The position numbers and the translations under genes were made by a program. Below the pieces are notes generated by a model that worked only from the letters and a program-made list of their open reading frames with translations, was not told the origin of the DNA and did no database searches. This document shows positions 18,165-27,700 of a stretch of 64,000 bases of DNA, in pieces; positions within the stretch are counted from its first letter, which is position 1, and each line of letters begins with the position of its first letter. The DNA lies in contig NZ_OZ239981.1 of assembly GCF_965196975.1 (NCBI RefSeq), positions 310,001 through 374,000 of the forward strand, given 5' to 3'. The stretch comes from Endozoicomonas sp965196975. Its GTDB lineage: Bacteria > Pseudomonadota > Gammaproteobacteria > Pseudomonadales > Endozoicomonadaceae.

Positions 18165-18253
18165 GCTGTCCGTAGTTCTCCCTCATGGAACTTTAGCGGT
18201 TTACTGGCTATCTATAAGCATTATCGTGAATCACTCGTCCCAATGGGGTGCCC

Positions 18254-19762
18254 ATGCAGGAAAATCATCAGTTCAGTGTATGGAGAGCCAGACTCTGGCC
18301 TGTTCATGGCTATGAGTTGAAAAAGGTGATTCCCATGATCCTGATGTTTTATCTGGTTTTGTTTGTTTACACCATTCTCAGGGATACCAAAGATACACTA
18401 GTGATAACCGGTCATGGTTCAGGGGCAGAAATTATCCCGTTTCTGAAGTTATGGGTGAATGTCCCTTTTGCCATCCTTTTTACCCTGTCCTACGCAAAAC
18501 TTAGCAACGTTCTTCGTCGGAATGTGCTTTTTTATTTTATCATTTCAGGGTTCATCCTTTTTTTCTGTCTATTTTCCCTTGTTTTGTATCCCTGTCGGGA
18601 TGTTTTGCATGCAGACCAGCTTGCTGACTATCTGGAAGCTGTTCTCCCTATGGGGTTAAAAGGATTGATCGCCGTCCTGCGGAACTGGACGTTTTCTCTT
18701 TTCTATGTAATGTCTGAGCTTTGGGGAAGTGTTTGTCTCTCACTGCTATTCTGGGGTTTTGCCAATCATATTACCCAGGTATCCGAGTCAAAACGGTTTT
18801 ATGCACTCTTTGGGATGATGGGAAACCTGGCATTACCAACAGCCGGTTTTTTTGTTTATTACGCCTCTCAGGCCCGGGAAACGTTGCCTGAAGGTATTGA
18901 TACCTGGGGTTACTCTCTCAACATCATGACCGGAGTGATCACCGTTGCAGGTCTGTTGATTATGCTGGTGTACTGGTGGATTAACCGTTTTGTGGTCACT
19001 GATCCAAAACTTTATCACCCTGATAACACGGCTGAATCCAAGCAGGATAAGCTAAGTCTTTCTATAAAAGACAGCCTGCAACTGATTATTAGTTCAAGAT
19101 ACTTACTCTGTATTGCCATGCTTGTCATTTGTTATGGGGTTTGTATCAACATGGTGGAGGTGACCTGGAAGAATCAGTTGCGTATGCAATACCCATCACC
19201 CAACGAGTACAACCAGTTCATGGGGTTGTTCTCTACCTGCACCGGAATTTTTACCATCTTCATGATGCTATTTGTTACCAATAATGTCATTCGGCGATTT
19301 GGCTGGACTGTGGCAGCACTCTGCACACCAGTTGTTCTATTAAGTACCGGCTGTCTTTTTTTCAGTTTCGTTCTACTCCGGGATAGCGTACCCAATGGCT
19401 GGTTTATCCTGGGAATGTCGCCCTTAATGATGACGGTTATTCTGGGTGCGTTGCAGAATATACTCAGTAAGTCCACTAAGTACTCGTTATTCGATCCCAC
19501 CAAAGAGATGAGTTATATCCCTCTGGACCCTGAGAAGAAAGTGAAGGGCAAGGCAGCCGTAGACGTTATTGGTAATCCTTTGGGGAAGTCTACCGGCTCG
19601 CTGATTCAACAGGTCTTGCTGGTTATCTTTGGCTCTCTTTCCGCCATCACACCTTATGTTGCCGTTATTGTTCTGGGTTTCTTTGTCGTCTGGATAACAT
19701 CGGCTAAATCGCTAGGTACGCGGTTCAGGCACCTGGCAAAACAGCACAGTGATGTCGAATAA
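18254..19762 (+). CDS. ADP/ATP-type nucleotide translocase (NTT/Tlc family)
   Basis: This protein of about 502 residues has some 11-12 membrane segments and the conserved N-terminal pattern of nucleotide transporters from Chlamydia and Rickettsia and from plastids: LRDTKDTLVITGHGSGAEIIPFLK, followed by LWVNVPFAILFTLSYAKLSN. Family members exchange host ATP for ADP or import other nucleotides. TGGGG five bases before the ATG at 18254 favours it over the upstream GTG. It is divergent from liuR and followed by an exported protein in the same direction. Transport direction and substrate are not readable from the sequence. Confidence 0.88.
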   Translation: MQENHQFSVWRARLWPVHGYELKKVIPMILMFYLVLFVYTILRDTKDTLVITGHGSGAEIIPFLKLWVNVPFAILFTLSYAKLSNVLRRNVLFYFIISGFILFFCLFSLVLYPCRDVLHADQLADYLEAVLPMGLKGLIAVLRNWTFSLFYVMSELWGSVCLSLLFWGFANHITQVSESKRFYALFGMMGNLALPTAGFFVYYASQARETLPEGIDTWGYSLNIMTGVITVAGLLIMLVYWWINRFVVTDPKLYHPDNTAESKQDKLSLSIKDSLQLIISSRYLLCIAMLVICYGVCINMVEVTWKNQLRMQYPSPNEYNQFMGLFSTCTGIFTIFMMLFVTNNVIRRFGWTVAALCTPVVLLSTGCLFFSFVLLRDSVPNGWFILGMSPLMMTVILGALQNILSKSTKYSLFDPTKEMSYIPLDPEKKVKGKAAVDVIGNPLGKSTGSLIQQVLLVIFGSLSAITPYVAVIVLGFFVVWITSAKSLGTRFRHLAKQHSDVE

Positions 19763-19897
19763 AAAGCAGCGGCTTGCCGTTGCGAAACCTGAACTTGTGG
19801 GCGCAGCAATATATGCTAACTTCTATCTGATTTCAGACCGAAATGATCATCCCTTCTCTCTGCATTCCTTCATGCTTCCTTTCCCAAGAGTCCCATT

Positions 19898-21403
19898 ATG
19901 CTTCTTCTGCGTCCTTTTCTTGCACTTTGGCTACTGCTCATGCCTGTAATTGCGCTATCCATCAGCGAACTGCCATCACCCAGGCAAAACAATAACCCGC
20001 AGTGGGACATGGTATTAACTAACCCAAGGCCGGTGATGACGTTCTCTGTCAGTGGTCATGACCCCAAGTGGCAATATGAACTGCAAATTGCCAGTGATGA
20101 GACGTTCAGGAATGTGGTTGCCCACTATAAAAATATCAAACAGTTGAACTCGTATTTTGCTCAGGTGCGTGTTAAGCCGGAAAATAAATTGAGAGATGGT
20201 CGTTATTACTGGCGGGTTCGTACCCTTAATAAAAAAGCTGTCAGTCCATGGGCGGTCAGTCGTTTTGTTATGGACTACCAGGGATCCAGAACCTTCAGTG
20301 GATTGCTAAGAGTGCCGGTCAAATCAATAGAAGTGTCTTCTGGAGAGAACCCGAAAAACATCATTGACTGGGATGACCAGGGACAGCTGACTTTCTGGAA
20401 TAATTCACCCCAGGGAATGGGTGAAAAGAATAGCTGGGTGGTGTTGGATCTTGGAAAAAAGACAGAGCTCAGTCGTTTCTGGATACTGTCAACCCGAAGT
20501 GTAACGCCTGCTGCCGGGTGGCTGGTGGATTTCCAGTGGCAATACAGTGATGATCGAGTCAGCTGGAAAGATATCAGAGATGCCAAAGTAGTGGGCAATG
20601 ATACCTATCGTAATATCATTGATTTTAAACCGGTCACTGCCCGCTATTTCCGTTTGCTGATCAATAAGCAGAATGCTCTGCAGGCTCAGATCAATACCAT
20701 CATCCCTTACACCAAAGGCAGCCCATCTGTACCAGAGGTACCGGAAGGAAAATATGTACTTCTGGTGGGTAATCAGATGAATGGCTTTACTTATACTCAG
20801 CTGGCGGACTTTGTAGAGAGTAAAGGATTTAAAACGGTACTGATACCACACTACGAATTTTCACTGGATGTATTGAAAAAACTGAAGCATAAACCCATGG
20901 CCATCATGTTCAGTGGTAATAATGCCGACTGGCAGTATCTGCCTATGTTTGAATACTATGGTGAATATGAAGTGATGAGGGAAGTCCGCGATATTCCCAT
21001 GATGGGGATGTGCGCAGGCAATGAATTTTTTGCCATGGCTTACGGCATTTCATTTGCCCATTGGATGGAATGGTTTGATGACACAATTTTCAGAAAGAAC
21101 CAGGGACTACCAGTTGATAAAGTGACCATTCAGCCGCCGTTCACCAGCGACCCAATTTTTGACAATGTCCCCAATCCCTTTCAGGCGGTTGAGATACACA
21201 GCTGGTCGGTAAGTGATGAGTTTATCAAAGAACATCAGGACTTCGCTGTGATGGCCAGATCTTCCTATATTCAAGCCATGCATAATGTGAATCGCCCAGT
21301 CTACTCGACACAGTTCCATCCGGCAGCCGTTGTGCCTTTTAACCAGTCAGGCCCCATTATGGCAAATTTTCTTCAGCTTGCTTCAAAGTGGGGGATGAAA
21401 TGA
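19898..21403 (+). CDS. Exported protein with discoidin-like and glutamine-amidotransferase-like domains
   Basis: This 501-residue protein starts with a signal peptide (LLLRPFLALWLLLMPVIALS). A fibronectin-type-III-like region (about 40-125) and a discoidin/F5-8C-like region (about 145-270) come next. A class I glutamine-amidotransferase-like domain (about 285-495) follows. Its nucleophile elbow GMCAGNE has Cys372 and its histidine motif is QFHPA with His474; the usual Glu after His-Pro is Ala476, so the classical triad is incomplete. The product would act outside the cytoplasm, possibly binding glycans. It is 135 bases downstream of the nucleotide transporter; AAGAG precedes the ATG. Confidence 0.75.
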   Translation: MLLLRPFLALWLLLMPVIALSISELPSPRQNNNPQWDMVLTNPRPVMTFSVSGHDPKWQYELQIASDETFRNVVAHYKNIKQLNSYFAQVRVKPENKLRDGRYYWRVRTLNKKAVSPWAVSRFVMDYQGSRTFSGLLRVPVKSIEVSSGENPKNIIDWDDQGQLTFWNNSPQGMGEKNSWVVLDLGKKTELSRFWILSTRSVTPAAGWLVDFQWQYSDDRVSWKDIRDAKVVGNDTYRNIIDFKPVTARYFRLLINKQNALQAQINTIIPYTKGSPSVPEVPEGKYVLLVGNQMNGFTYTQLADFVESKGFKTVLIPHYEFSLDVLKKLKHKPMAIMFSGNNADWQYLPMFEYYGEYEVMREVRDIPMMGMCAGNEFFAMAYGISFAHWMEWFDDTIFRKNQGLPVDKVTIQPPFTSDPIFDNVPNPFQAVEIHSWSVSDEFIKEHQDFAVMARSSYIQAMHNVNRPVYSTQFHPAAVVPFNQSGPIMANFLQLASKWGMK

Positions 21404-21441
21404 ATTCATGTGTAAAACGTGTTTTCCCCTGAAACGTTTAA

Positions 21442-21469
21442 ACCATCCACAACAGTTGTTGTGGATGGT
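21442..21469. terminator. Perfect 13-bp hairpin between convergent genes
   Basis: ACCATCCACAACA (21442-21454) and TGTTGTGGATGGT (21457-21469) are perfect inverted copies with a two-base loop. Lying between the stops of two converging genes, it probably terminates in both directions, though neither side has a long U-tract. Confidence 0.6.
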
Positions 21470-21506
21470 GAGGCTGTTAATCCCATTGAAAATGAAAATG
21501 CTAGAG

Positions 21507-22685
21507 TCAATTATACTTGTGTTGAAGTTTTAATATTGCAGTCTCTTCGTAGGTTATCACTTCAGTAGTCTTGGCTCTCCTATAAATAGTGGCTTTGCCA
21601 ATAAAGTCATCATCACCCCAGCTTTTTCCAAGTTGAGGCCTTTTTTCCAGTCGTTCGGAAATCGAGTCTATACCCGATGATACTGAGGAATCACTGATGA
21701 AGTTTTGAAAAATATCAAGAATAATATTGAATACTGATCTATATGGAATATCCATATCACTTTCCATTATTGCCAGTTTTGCTTTGTCACTTCCAGCTGG
21801 CCAATCCAGAAGCAATGAATATCCTGTATTTAGTCCCTTTTTAAGGACCCAGGGAAGAGGTTTGACATTCTTATGGATTAGTTCTTCTCCCGAATAGTAG
21901 GCAATAGTCACATAGATTTCTGGACGGGTAAAAATTTCACCTGTTTTATAGAGAGTCACTTCGGTTAACCATGTTTGTGATGGTAGAAGTTTTTCGTCAG
22001 GTTGCTCTGGGGTGTCATGAACAACTTTTTCTAACTCTTTGGGATTGTGAATCAGCCTGATTACAGAGTTTGTCTCTAATGACTTTTTGGCTTTTGCTAA
22101 GGGCACATTTGTAAATGTGCACTGATATGCATCACACTCTTCAGGAGCTGTAAATCTTGCCTGTTTTACAGCTATTCCGTTCAATACAGATACTGTTGTG
22201 TAGCCCATATAGAGTTTAGTATCAGGATCGAAAGCAGAATCTTGATCAGGAGTATAGAGTTTTAATGCCATTAGGGGATCAGTTGAGGTTTCCTGTACCT
22301 GATAATGGAAACACTTTCCAACTTCTTCCAGTGCGTTTATTTTCATTGTCAGAGCTTTAAGAAAGTCATCATCAATGTGTTTCCGGGTGTCAAGAATAAA
22401 ATCAGGTAAGTTTGTTAGATATACACCGTTTCCTATTTCCGGATCAAAGTCTTTTTTCTTGAGGAGATTGGCTAAATCTGAAATAGAAAAACCGTGATTT
22501 TCGCTTCTATTGAAATATTCAATAAATTGATCTCTTGCTACAGTGAGCTGTTCTCGTTGCTGCCATAGTGGATAACGAAGAAACTCAATACAGTCAAAAT
22601 CCTTGGCTAGTACTTCTGAAGAAATGATAAGACATAGGCTGAAAATAGAATAGATTATTGCGTTGGTATTAATTCTTCTAACCAT
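21507..22685 (-). CDS. Hypothetical exported protein
   Basis: This 392-residue protein has an N-terminal signal peptide (about 9-27, AIIYSIFSLCLIISSEVLA). The mature part has four early cysteines (CIEFLR, GKCFHYQV, EECDAYQC) that may form disulfides. The C-terminal 150 residues look beta-rich and include WGDDDFIGKATIY, a pattern reminiscent of calcium-binding C2-like or related beta-sandwich loops; this is a weak resemblance. It is likely periplasmic or secreted. It stands alone between the convergent exported gene and the disrupted hydrolase gene. Not recognised. Confidence 0.6.
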   Translation of the reverse strand: MVRRINTNAIIYSIFSLCLIISSEVLAKDFDCIEFLRYPLWQQREQLTVARDQFIEYFNRSENHGFSISDLANLLKKKDFDPEIGNGVYLTNLPDFILDTRKHIDDDFLKALTMKINALEEVGKCFHYQVQETSTDPLMALKLYTPDQDSAFDPDTKLYMGYTTVSVLNGIAVKQARFTAPEECDAYQCTFTNVPLAKAKKSLETNSVIRLIHNPKELEKVVHDTPEQPDEKLLPSQTWLTEVTLYKTGEIFTRPEIYVTIAYYSGEELIHKNVKPLPWVLKKGLNTGYSLLLDWPAGSDKAKLAIMESDMDIPYRSVFNIILDIFQNFISDSSVSSGIDSISERLEKRPQLGKSWGDDDFIGKATIYRRAKTTEVITYEETAILKLQHKYN

Positions 22686-22967
22686 GACAGGATCTCTTTT
22701 CTTGTGAATGAGTTAAAGCTAATGGCCAGGGGGAGTGAATTAAGCTGTTATTTTGATGGTTACCTTTAAATAGGTTTGAAATCTTTGGGTGTCAAATAAA
22801 AGTATATTTATTTCCTCGTGCTATATGGGTATTCCTCATATTGATTTCATGAATCCTCTATTAAGTTCTACCCTCAGAATTTGATTTTTTAATGAATATC
22901 ATGAATAAGAAACTGTTTTTTGGAAAAATAATTCTGTGCTCGTTAATAATCTCTGGTTGTGTAACCA

Positions 22968-24358
22968 GGGTGCTCTCTCAATTTGATAACTGACTCATAG
23001 GTTAGCTTCAACCTTTCCAGTCATGAACTCAGACCAAAGTTGTTCCCAGCGCCCCTTACTCTGGATCAGTGCTCTTGTTGTCAAAAGCACTTCCGCTCCT
23101 GTTGCTTTCCACCTCATTCCAGAACCACATAATCGTTGCTTTACCAGAGTCTTACAAGCCGCTTCAGTAACTCCTGAACCTATTGGCCAATGGCGTTTAA
23201 GCGCCTGATGATAATTCATTAACTGGTGATTGTTTGTAAAATAGCTCACAGCTTTGTAGCGCTTCTCTGTCAGTGCGATTGTCTTTTTCGGGAGCTCGGC
23301 TGATTCAATTTCCTGAAGGATTTTTTTGGCTGCTCCACGCTTGTTTTTCAAACTATGTAGCCTGTCTTCAAGCCACTGGTGTCGCTTCGCCTTACTGGTT
23401 GGAAACAGTGCTTCCGCTGCTCCAGCTAAATATTCAGATGCATGATAAAAATCGAGTATCTGCCCAGAGGTATGTTGTTTCAAATAACTCCAGTTTTCTC
23501 TAGCCCCGTCAGCTACCCCGATGTATGTGGCATTTGGGTAGAGTCGTTTTAGATCTGCAATCTCCTCGTCGAGCTTGCTCATAAAGCTTTGTTTACCATA
23601 CTCTGGCGAACTGGCTGTATATATCGTGTGGAGCCTGTCTCCATCTGCAGAATATAGGCTCAATGTCCCACACATGGCTTCCCTCCAGCCTTCTTCACAA
23701 AGCAGCATGCAGGTTCCATCCAGACCAATGGCTATTGTTTCAACAGGCTCTTTTAGTGGAGGAAGGTGGTAGTGAGTGTCTTGCTGGTCTTCAATTAATG
23801 CACCTACTCTGTCCGATAAATGCTTGATATAAGAATTTGAAAGCGTCCTTTGATGGTTGGTCTCAAAATCTTCTTTTACCGCAGGCGCTGGCATCTGGCT
23901 GTATTTCCAGGCGATAGACTTGGCAAATTTGGGGGTAGCTGAACCAATAATACCGGCACGAAGATCAAGTGCTGCCAGAGTACTGCCACCTCTGACACCC
24001 TGATATACGGAGCGCTCCAAAGGTATACGACCGTATAAGGTTTCATAGTGCTTAAGAACCTTTCCTTTGTAGTTCCACTTCTGCTGATTAACGACGATAG
24101 GTTCTTTATTGGGTGATTCAAATAGCCCCAATAACTCTTTTGTTCCAAGCTGCCCGGCTTCATTGAGTGCACGCTGTAAACTATCTTCAAGATTCAGCAT
24201 GTTGCCTGAATCTATAGAAACTTCAATTTGCAAAACGATGCTTTTGGTAGAGCTGGAAATAACAGAAGCGGGCATGACAGTTAACTATTATGAGTGGTGT
24301 TCCCATAGTAGCTGTGAAAATAGAGCACTATTGTTTCAATCATTCAGAGAGAGCACCC
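22968..24358 (-). mobile_element. ISKra4-type insertion sequence, copy 1
   Basis: This 1391-bp element is bounded by imperfect inverted repeats beginning GGGTGCTCTCTC, with 8-bp direct repeats TGTAACCA at 22960-22967 and 24359-24366. It carries one transposase gene. It is the same length as copies at 40069 and 58213. It interrupts a lipoprotein hydrolase gene. Confidence 0.93.
22995..24275 (-). CDS. ISKra4-family transposase (copy 1)
   Basis: This 426-residue transposase has DDE-type blocks IGLDGTCML (Asp186), GVADGARENW (Asp256) and PIGSGVTEAACK (Glu371), plus the CGSGMRWK C-terminal motif typical of ISKra4 elements. The protein is identical in all three copies in the window. It fills nearly the whole element, leaving about 83 bases ahead of its start and 27 after its stop. 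No frameshift is visible, so it is probably functional. Confidence 0.9.
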   Translation of the reverse strand: MPASVISSSTKSIVLQIEVSIDSGNMLNLEDSLQRALNEAGQLGTKELLGLFESPNKEPIVVNQQKWNYKGKVLKHYETLYGRIPLERSVYQGVRGGSTLAALDLRAGIIGSATPKFAKSIAWKYSQMPAPAVKEDFETNHQRTLSNSYIKHLSDRVGALIEDQQDTHYHLPPLKEPVETIAIGLDGTCMLLCEEGWREAMCGTLSLYSADGDRLHTIYTASSPEYGKQSFMSKLDEEIADLKRLYPNATYIGVADGARENWSYLKQHTSGQILDFYHASEYLAGAAEALFPTSKAKRHQWLEDRLHSLKNKRGAAKKILQEIESAELPKKTIALTEKRYKAVSYFTNNHQLMNYHQALKRHWPIGSGVTEAACKTLVKQRLCGSGMRWKATGAEVLLTTRALIQSKGRWEQLWSEFMTGKVEANL

Positions 24359-25383
24359 TGTAACCAAACAAGAGAATGCACAAGGTGTTGGAAAAGTTAT
24401 CTGGCACATTGCTGAACGACCGGTTCCCGTACCTGAGGATATCAGTACCGGGTTGCGTGACTATATCACGGGTAAAGTGCAGCCAGATGTAAAAGCAGCC
24501 AGCCAGTTCAAGCCGGAAACCATGATGGAATGGAGAGACAAAAAGGACAGCGCTAACACTCTGCGTATGGCCAAGGCTCGAGAATTGATGAAAGTGCTTC
24601 CAGTGAATGTCACACTGTCACAAATTAATGGCGTAACCGTTCGTTATGTGGTTCCCCATGAGATTGATGAAAGGCATAAGAACCACCTTTTTGTAGAAGC
24701 TCATGGTGGCGCTTTTTTAGTAAATGGGGGGGATGCCTCCATTCTGGAATCAATGTTAATCGCTACTCGATTGAAGATTCCGGTTGTATCCATTGACTAT
24801 CGAACGCTTCCAGAGTTTCCGTTTCCTGCAGCACTGAATGATGTTGTCTCAGTCTATCGTGGATTACTTACCGAAAGGCCTGCACATTCGATGATTCTTG
24901 GTGGTACTTCTGCCGGTGGTAACCTGGCTATTGCCTCCCTGCTGAAATTTAAAGAACTTGGGGTACCTTTTCCTGGTGCCTTGTACCTGGGTACGCCCTG
25001 GTCTGACTTGACAAAAACCGGGGATACGCAATATACCAATGAAGGCCTTGACCGCCTGTTGGTGGGAAATAAGGGGCTGTTGTCGGAAGCTGCAGCGCTT
25101 TACGCCGGCACTAATAACCTGCTGACACCTTTTATTTCTCCAGTATATGGCCAATATGAGAACTTTCCGCCAACCTATCTTGTTACCGGTACTCGGGATT
25201 TGCTGCTAAGTGATACGGTCAGAGTGCATCGGAAATTACGACAGGCTTCTGTTATGGCAGAACTTAATGTTTATGAAGGGATGTCCCATGCTGATTATAT
25301 GTATGCTACGGATACCCCTGAATCCAGGCAGGTGTACGCTGAACTGAATGATTTTCTGTTAAGGCATATGCAGTGAGATGTGA

Positions 25384-25407
25384 AAAGGCTGGCAAAAGCC
25401 AGCCTTT
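25384..25407. terminator. Bidirectional terminator
   Basis: AAAGGCTGGC and GCCAGCCTTT form a perfect 10-bp stem around AAAA. It lies between the convergent hydrolase pseudogene and mmsA, with T-rich ends in both directions. Confidence 0.8.
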
Positions 25408-25413
25408 GAACTT

Positions 25414-26919
25414 TTATTTCAGATTGATCGTCAGGTTTGGCTGATCACTCTGTTGGAAAGCTTCTTCATCATAGTTCCAGCGGGAAGTGACGGTTTTGGT
25501 TTCTGTATAGAAGCGAACTGCCTGCTTGCCATAGGCATGCAGATCACCCATGAATGAACCTTTCCAGCCGGTAAATGAGAAGAAGGGGAGCGGTACAGGG
25601 ATAGGAATATTAATACCTACCTGGCCGACTTCAATCTCACGCTGGTATTTCCGGGCTGCTGCGCCGGAACCGGTGAAGATTGATGTGCCATTGCCGTATG
25701 GACTGGCGTTGATCAGCTCAATAGCCTCGGCCAATGTATCAACAGTGATGCAGCACAGAACCGGGCCAAAAATCTCTTCCTGATAAATGGCCATGTTGGT
25801 GGTGACATCGGTAAACAGTGTGGGCCCAACCCAGTTGCCATCTGGAAGTCCTTCAACAGTACAGTCACTGCCGTCCAGAAGGCAGGTTGCACCTTCTTCT
25901 TTACCTTTGGCAATTAATCCCAGTACACGTTCTTTAGCCGCCTTGGAAATGATCGGGCCATAGCCTGCTGTGGGATCGTCCCAGGCTCCAGGTTTAACGA
26001 CGGACAGCTGGTCTTTTAACTCATTAATCCAGTTTTTACTGTCACCAACAAATACCGCCACACTGATGGCCATACAGCGTTGGCCGGCAGCCCCGACAGA
26101 TGCACCAACAAGCCCATTCAATACACGGTCTTTGTCGGCATCAGGCATGATGACCATATGGTTTTTAGCACCCGCCATACACTGGGCACGCTTCATGTTT
26201 TCGGTGGCTGTCTTGTAGATGTATTTACCAACAGGTACGGAGCCTACAAACGACACTGCCTTGGTCTCAGGGTGGTTCAGGAGATAATCAACCTGCTCTT
26301 TACCGCCATGAACGGCTTGCAGTACGCCTTTGGGAGCACCTGCTTCAACAAACAGCTCGATCAGGCGCATTACCGTGAGAGGTACCTGCTCTGAGGGCTT
26401 AAGAATAAATGTGTTGCCTGCTGCAATCGCCAGAGGGTACATCCACAGTGGAATCATTGCCGGAAAGTTGAATGGGCTGATACCAACACAAACACCCAGT
26501 GGCTGGGTGTAACTGTAAGTGTCGATGTTGTTGGCAACGTTCTCAACCGTCTCGCCCATCATGGCGGAAGGAATATTGGCTGCCTGTTCGACTACTTCAA
26601 TGCCACGCCACACATCGCCCTTGGCATCCGCAAATGTTTTGCCCGTATCCTGGGAAACCAGTTCTCCCAGTGCATCATGGTTCTCTTTAAGCAGTGCAAC
26701 ATAGCGCATCATCAGACGAGCACGCTCCGATACAGGGACGTCCCTCCACTGCTTAAAGGCTGCCTTTGCACTTTCTACCGCTTTTTCCATTTCGGCTTCG
26801 GTGGCATAGGGCAGTTCCGCCAGCAGTTCCTGAGTAGCAGGGTTTGTGACAGGAATAAACTGTGAGGTTTCACTGGCGATGAAGTCGCCATCGATAAAAA
26901 GGGGGATTCTCTTAGGCAT
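25414..26919 (-). CDS. mmsA: CoA-acylating methylmalonate-semialdehyde dehydrogenase
   Basis: This 501-residue aldehyde dehydrogenase has the MmsA signature: SPFNFPAMIPLWMYPLAIAAGNT, FVGSVPVGKYIY, and GAAGQRCMA with the catalytic cysteine near residue 283. The enzyme oxidises methylmalonate semialdehyde (valine and inositol catabolism) and malonate semialdehyde to propionyl-CoA or acetyl-CoA using NAD and CoA. It stands alone in a minus-strand transcript, about 210 bases downstream of the tetR gene. It complements the leucine operon as a further branched-chain amino-acid function. Confidence 0.92.
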   Translation of the reverse strand: MPKRIPLFIDGDFIASETSQFIPVTNPATQELLAELPYATEAEMEKAVESAKAAFKQWRDVPVSERARLMMRYVALLKENHDALGELVSQDTGKTFADAKGDVWRGIEVVEQAANIPSAMMGETVENVANNIDTYSYTQPLGVCVGISPFNFPAMIPLWMYPLAIAAGNTFILKPSEQVPLTVMRLIELFVEAGAPKGVLQAVHGGKEQVDYLLNHPETKAVSFVGSVPVGKYIYKTATENMKRAQCMAGAKNHMVIMPDADKDRVLNGLVGASVGAAGQRCMAISVAVFVGDSKNWINELKDQLSVVKPGAWDDPTAGYGPIISKAAKERVLGLIAKGKEEGATCLLDGSDCTVEGLPDGNWVGPTLFTDVTTNMAIYQEEIFGPVLCCITVDTLAEAIELINASPYGNGTSIFTGSGAAARKYQREIEVGQVGINIPIPVPLPFFSFTGWKGSFMGDLHAYGKQAVRFYTETKTVTSRWNYDEEAFQQSDQPNLTINLK

Positions 26920-27130
26920 GGGACTACCTGTCTTATTTTATTATTAAGCGTGCTCTTCTATGTGGTTTTTATGCCAGCACGTCATTATTGGTTACGATAA
27001 TTAAGTGAAATTAATTATCACGAGGCAACCTGTTCATAATATTTAACAGATTGGTGGTAAATTGTGAACAGTTTATGATGGTTAGTGTTTATTGTATCGC
27101 AGCTCTTATGAAGCTCATGGTTGCTATGGA

Positions 27131-27694
27131 CTATGCGATACCCAGGGTTTCTGCAAGTTTTTGGGGCGTGAAGTGATTTGAAAGTCCACTGTCGCCCAGT
27201 GACAGTCGTGTCATTGCAGTATGCATGGCAGTTCCCATCAGCATGACGGCTGTGAGTTCAGGGGTAATATGTTGAGGAAGTCGCTGGCTATCTTTCAACG
27301 TTTGTAATCGGTCGGAAAGTATTTTCCTGGGTGTATAAAATCCTCCTACCCGATCACTGGGGACAGAGGTCTGACCTGCTTTGAGAGAAGATGCTGCAAT
27401 GGGAAGAACTTTTTCAAAGTAAGAAATGGCAGCCTCAAAAACACCATAAAGCCATAACGCAGTTTGCTTATTGTCTTCTGTTATTCGCTCCGTGAGAGCG
27501 GTTTGCTCCGGCAGGGCTTCATTGATCAGAGCCTGTAATAGTCCGGTTTTATCGCCAAAATTATTAAACAGACTGGCCTCAGTAACCCCGGCATGCAAGG
27601 CAACAGCTCTGGTTGTAAGCCCTGAAAGACCTTCAGTTGCCAGAAGGTCTCTGGCGGCGTCCAGAATGCGGTTTCGCACGCGGGGTCTGCCCAT
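27131..27694 (-). CDS. TetR-family transcriptional regulator
   Basis: This 187-residue protein has an N-terminal TetR helix-turn-helix: RNRILDAARDLLATEGLSGLTTRAVALHAGVTEASLFNNFGDKTGLL spans about residues 6-52. The C-terminal ligand domain is helical and not informative. The start is six bases after the stop of the lipoprotein gene 27701-29290, so the two are co-transcribed, with the regulator second. It may act on the 41-bp repeat upstream of that lipoprotein gene or on the divergent acyl-CoA ligase gene; this is inference from position. Confidence 0.83.
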   Translation of the reverse strand: MGRPRVRNRILDAARDLLATEGLSGLTTRAVALHAGVTEASLFNNFGDKTGLLQALINEALPEQTALTERITEDNKQTALWLYGVFEAAISYFEKVLPIAASSLKAGQTSVPSDRVGGFYTPRKILSDRLQTLKDSQRLPQHITPELTAVMLMGTAMHTAMTRLSLGDSGLSNHFTPQKLAETLGIA

Positions 27695-27700
27695 GGTTAA

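Larger units (their letters stand above)
22901..25376 (+). pseudogene. Alpha/beta-hydrolase lipoprotein gene split by an ISKra4-type element
   Basis: The first part (22901-22967) encodes a lipoprotein signal, MNKKLFFGK...LIISGC, and breaks after VT. The second part resumes at 24367. Removing the element and one copy of the 8-bp duplication TGTAACCA restores one open frame of 358 residues. The hydrolase body has the HSL/acetyl-esterase oxyanion motif HGGAF, the nucleophile elbow GGTSAGG, and Asp and His in GTRDLLLSD and GMSHADY. The intact product would be an envelope-anchored esterase. The surviving open frame from about 24453 lacks the signal and would not reach the envelope, so the gene is probably inactive. 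Confidence 0.88.

Noticed and set aside
24453..25376. Hydrolase start at the TTG at 24453
   Set aside because: The frame continues upstream across the element junction to a lipoprotein signal; the TTG is an internal leucine codon.
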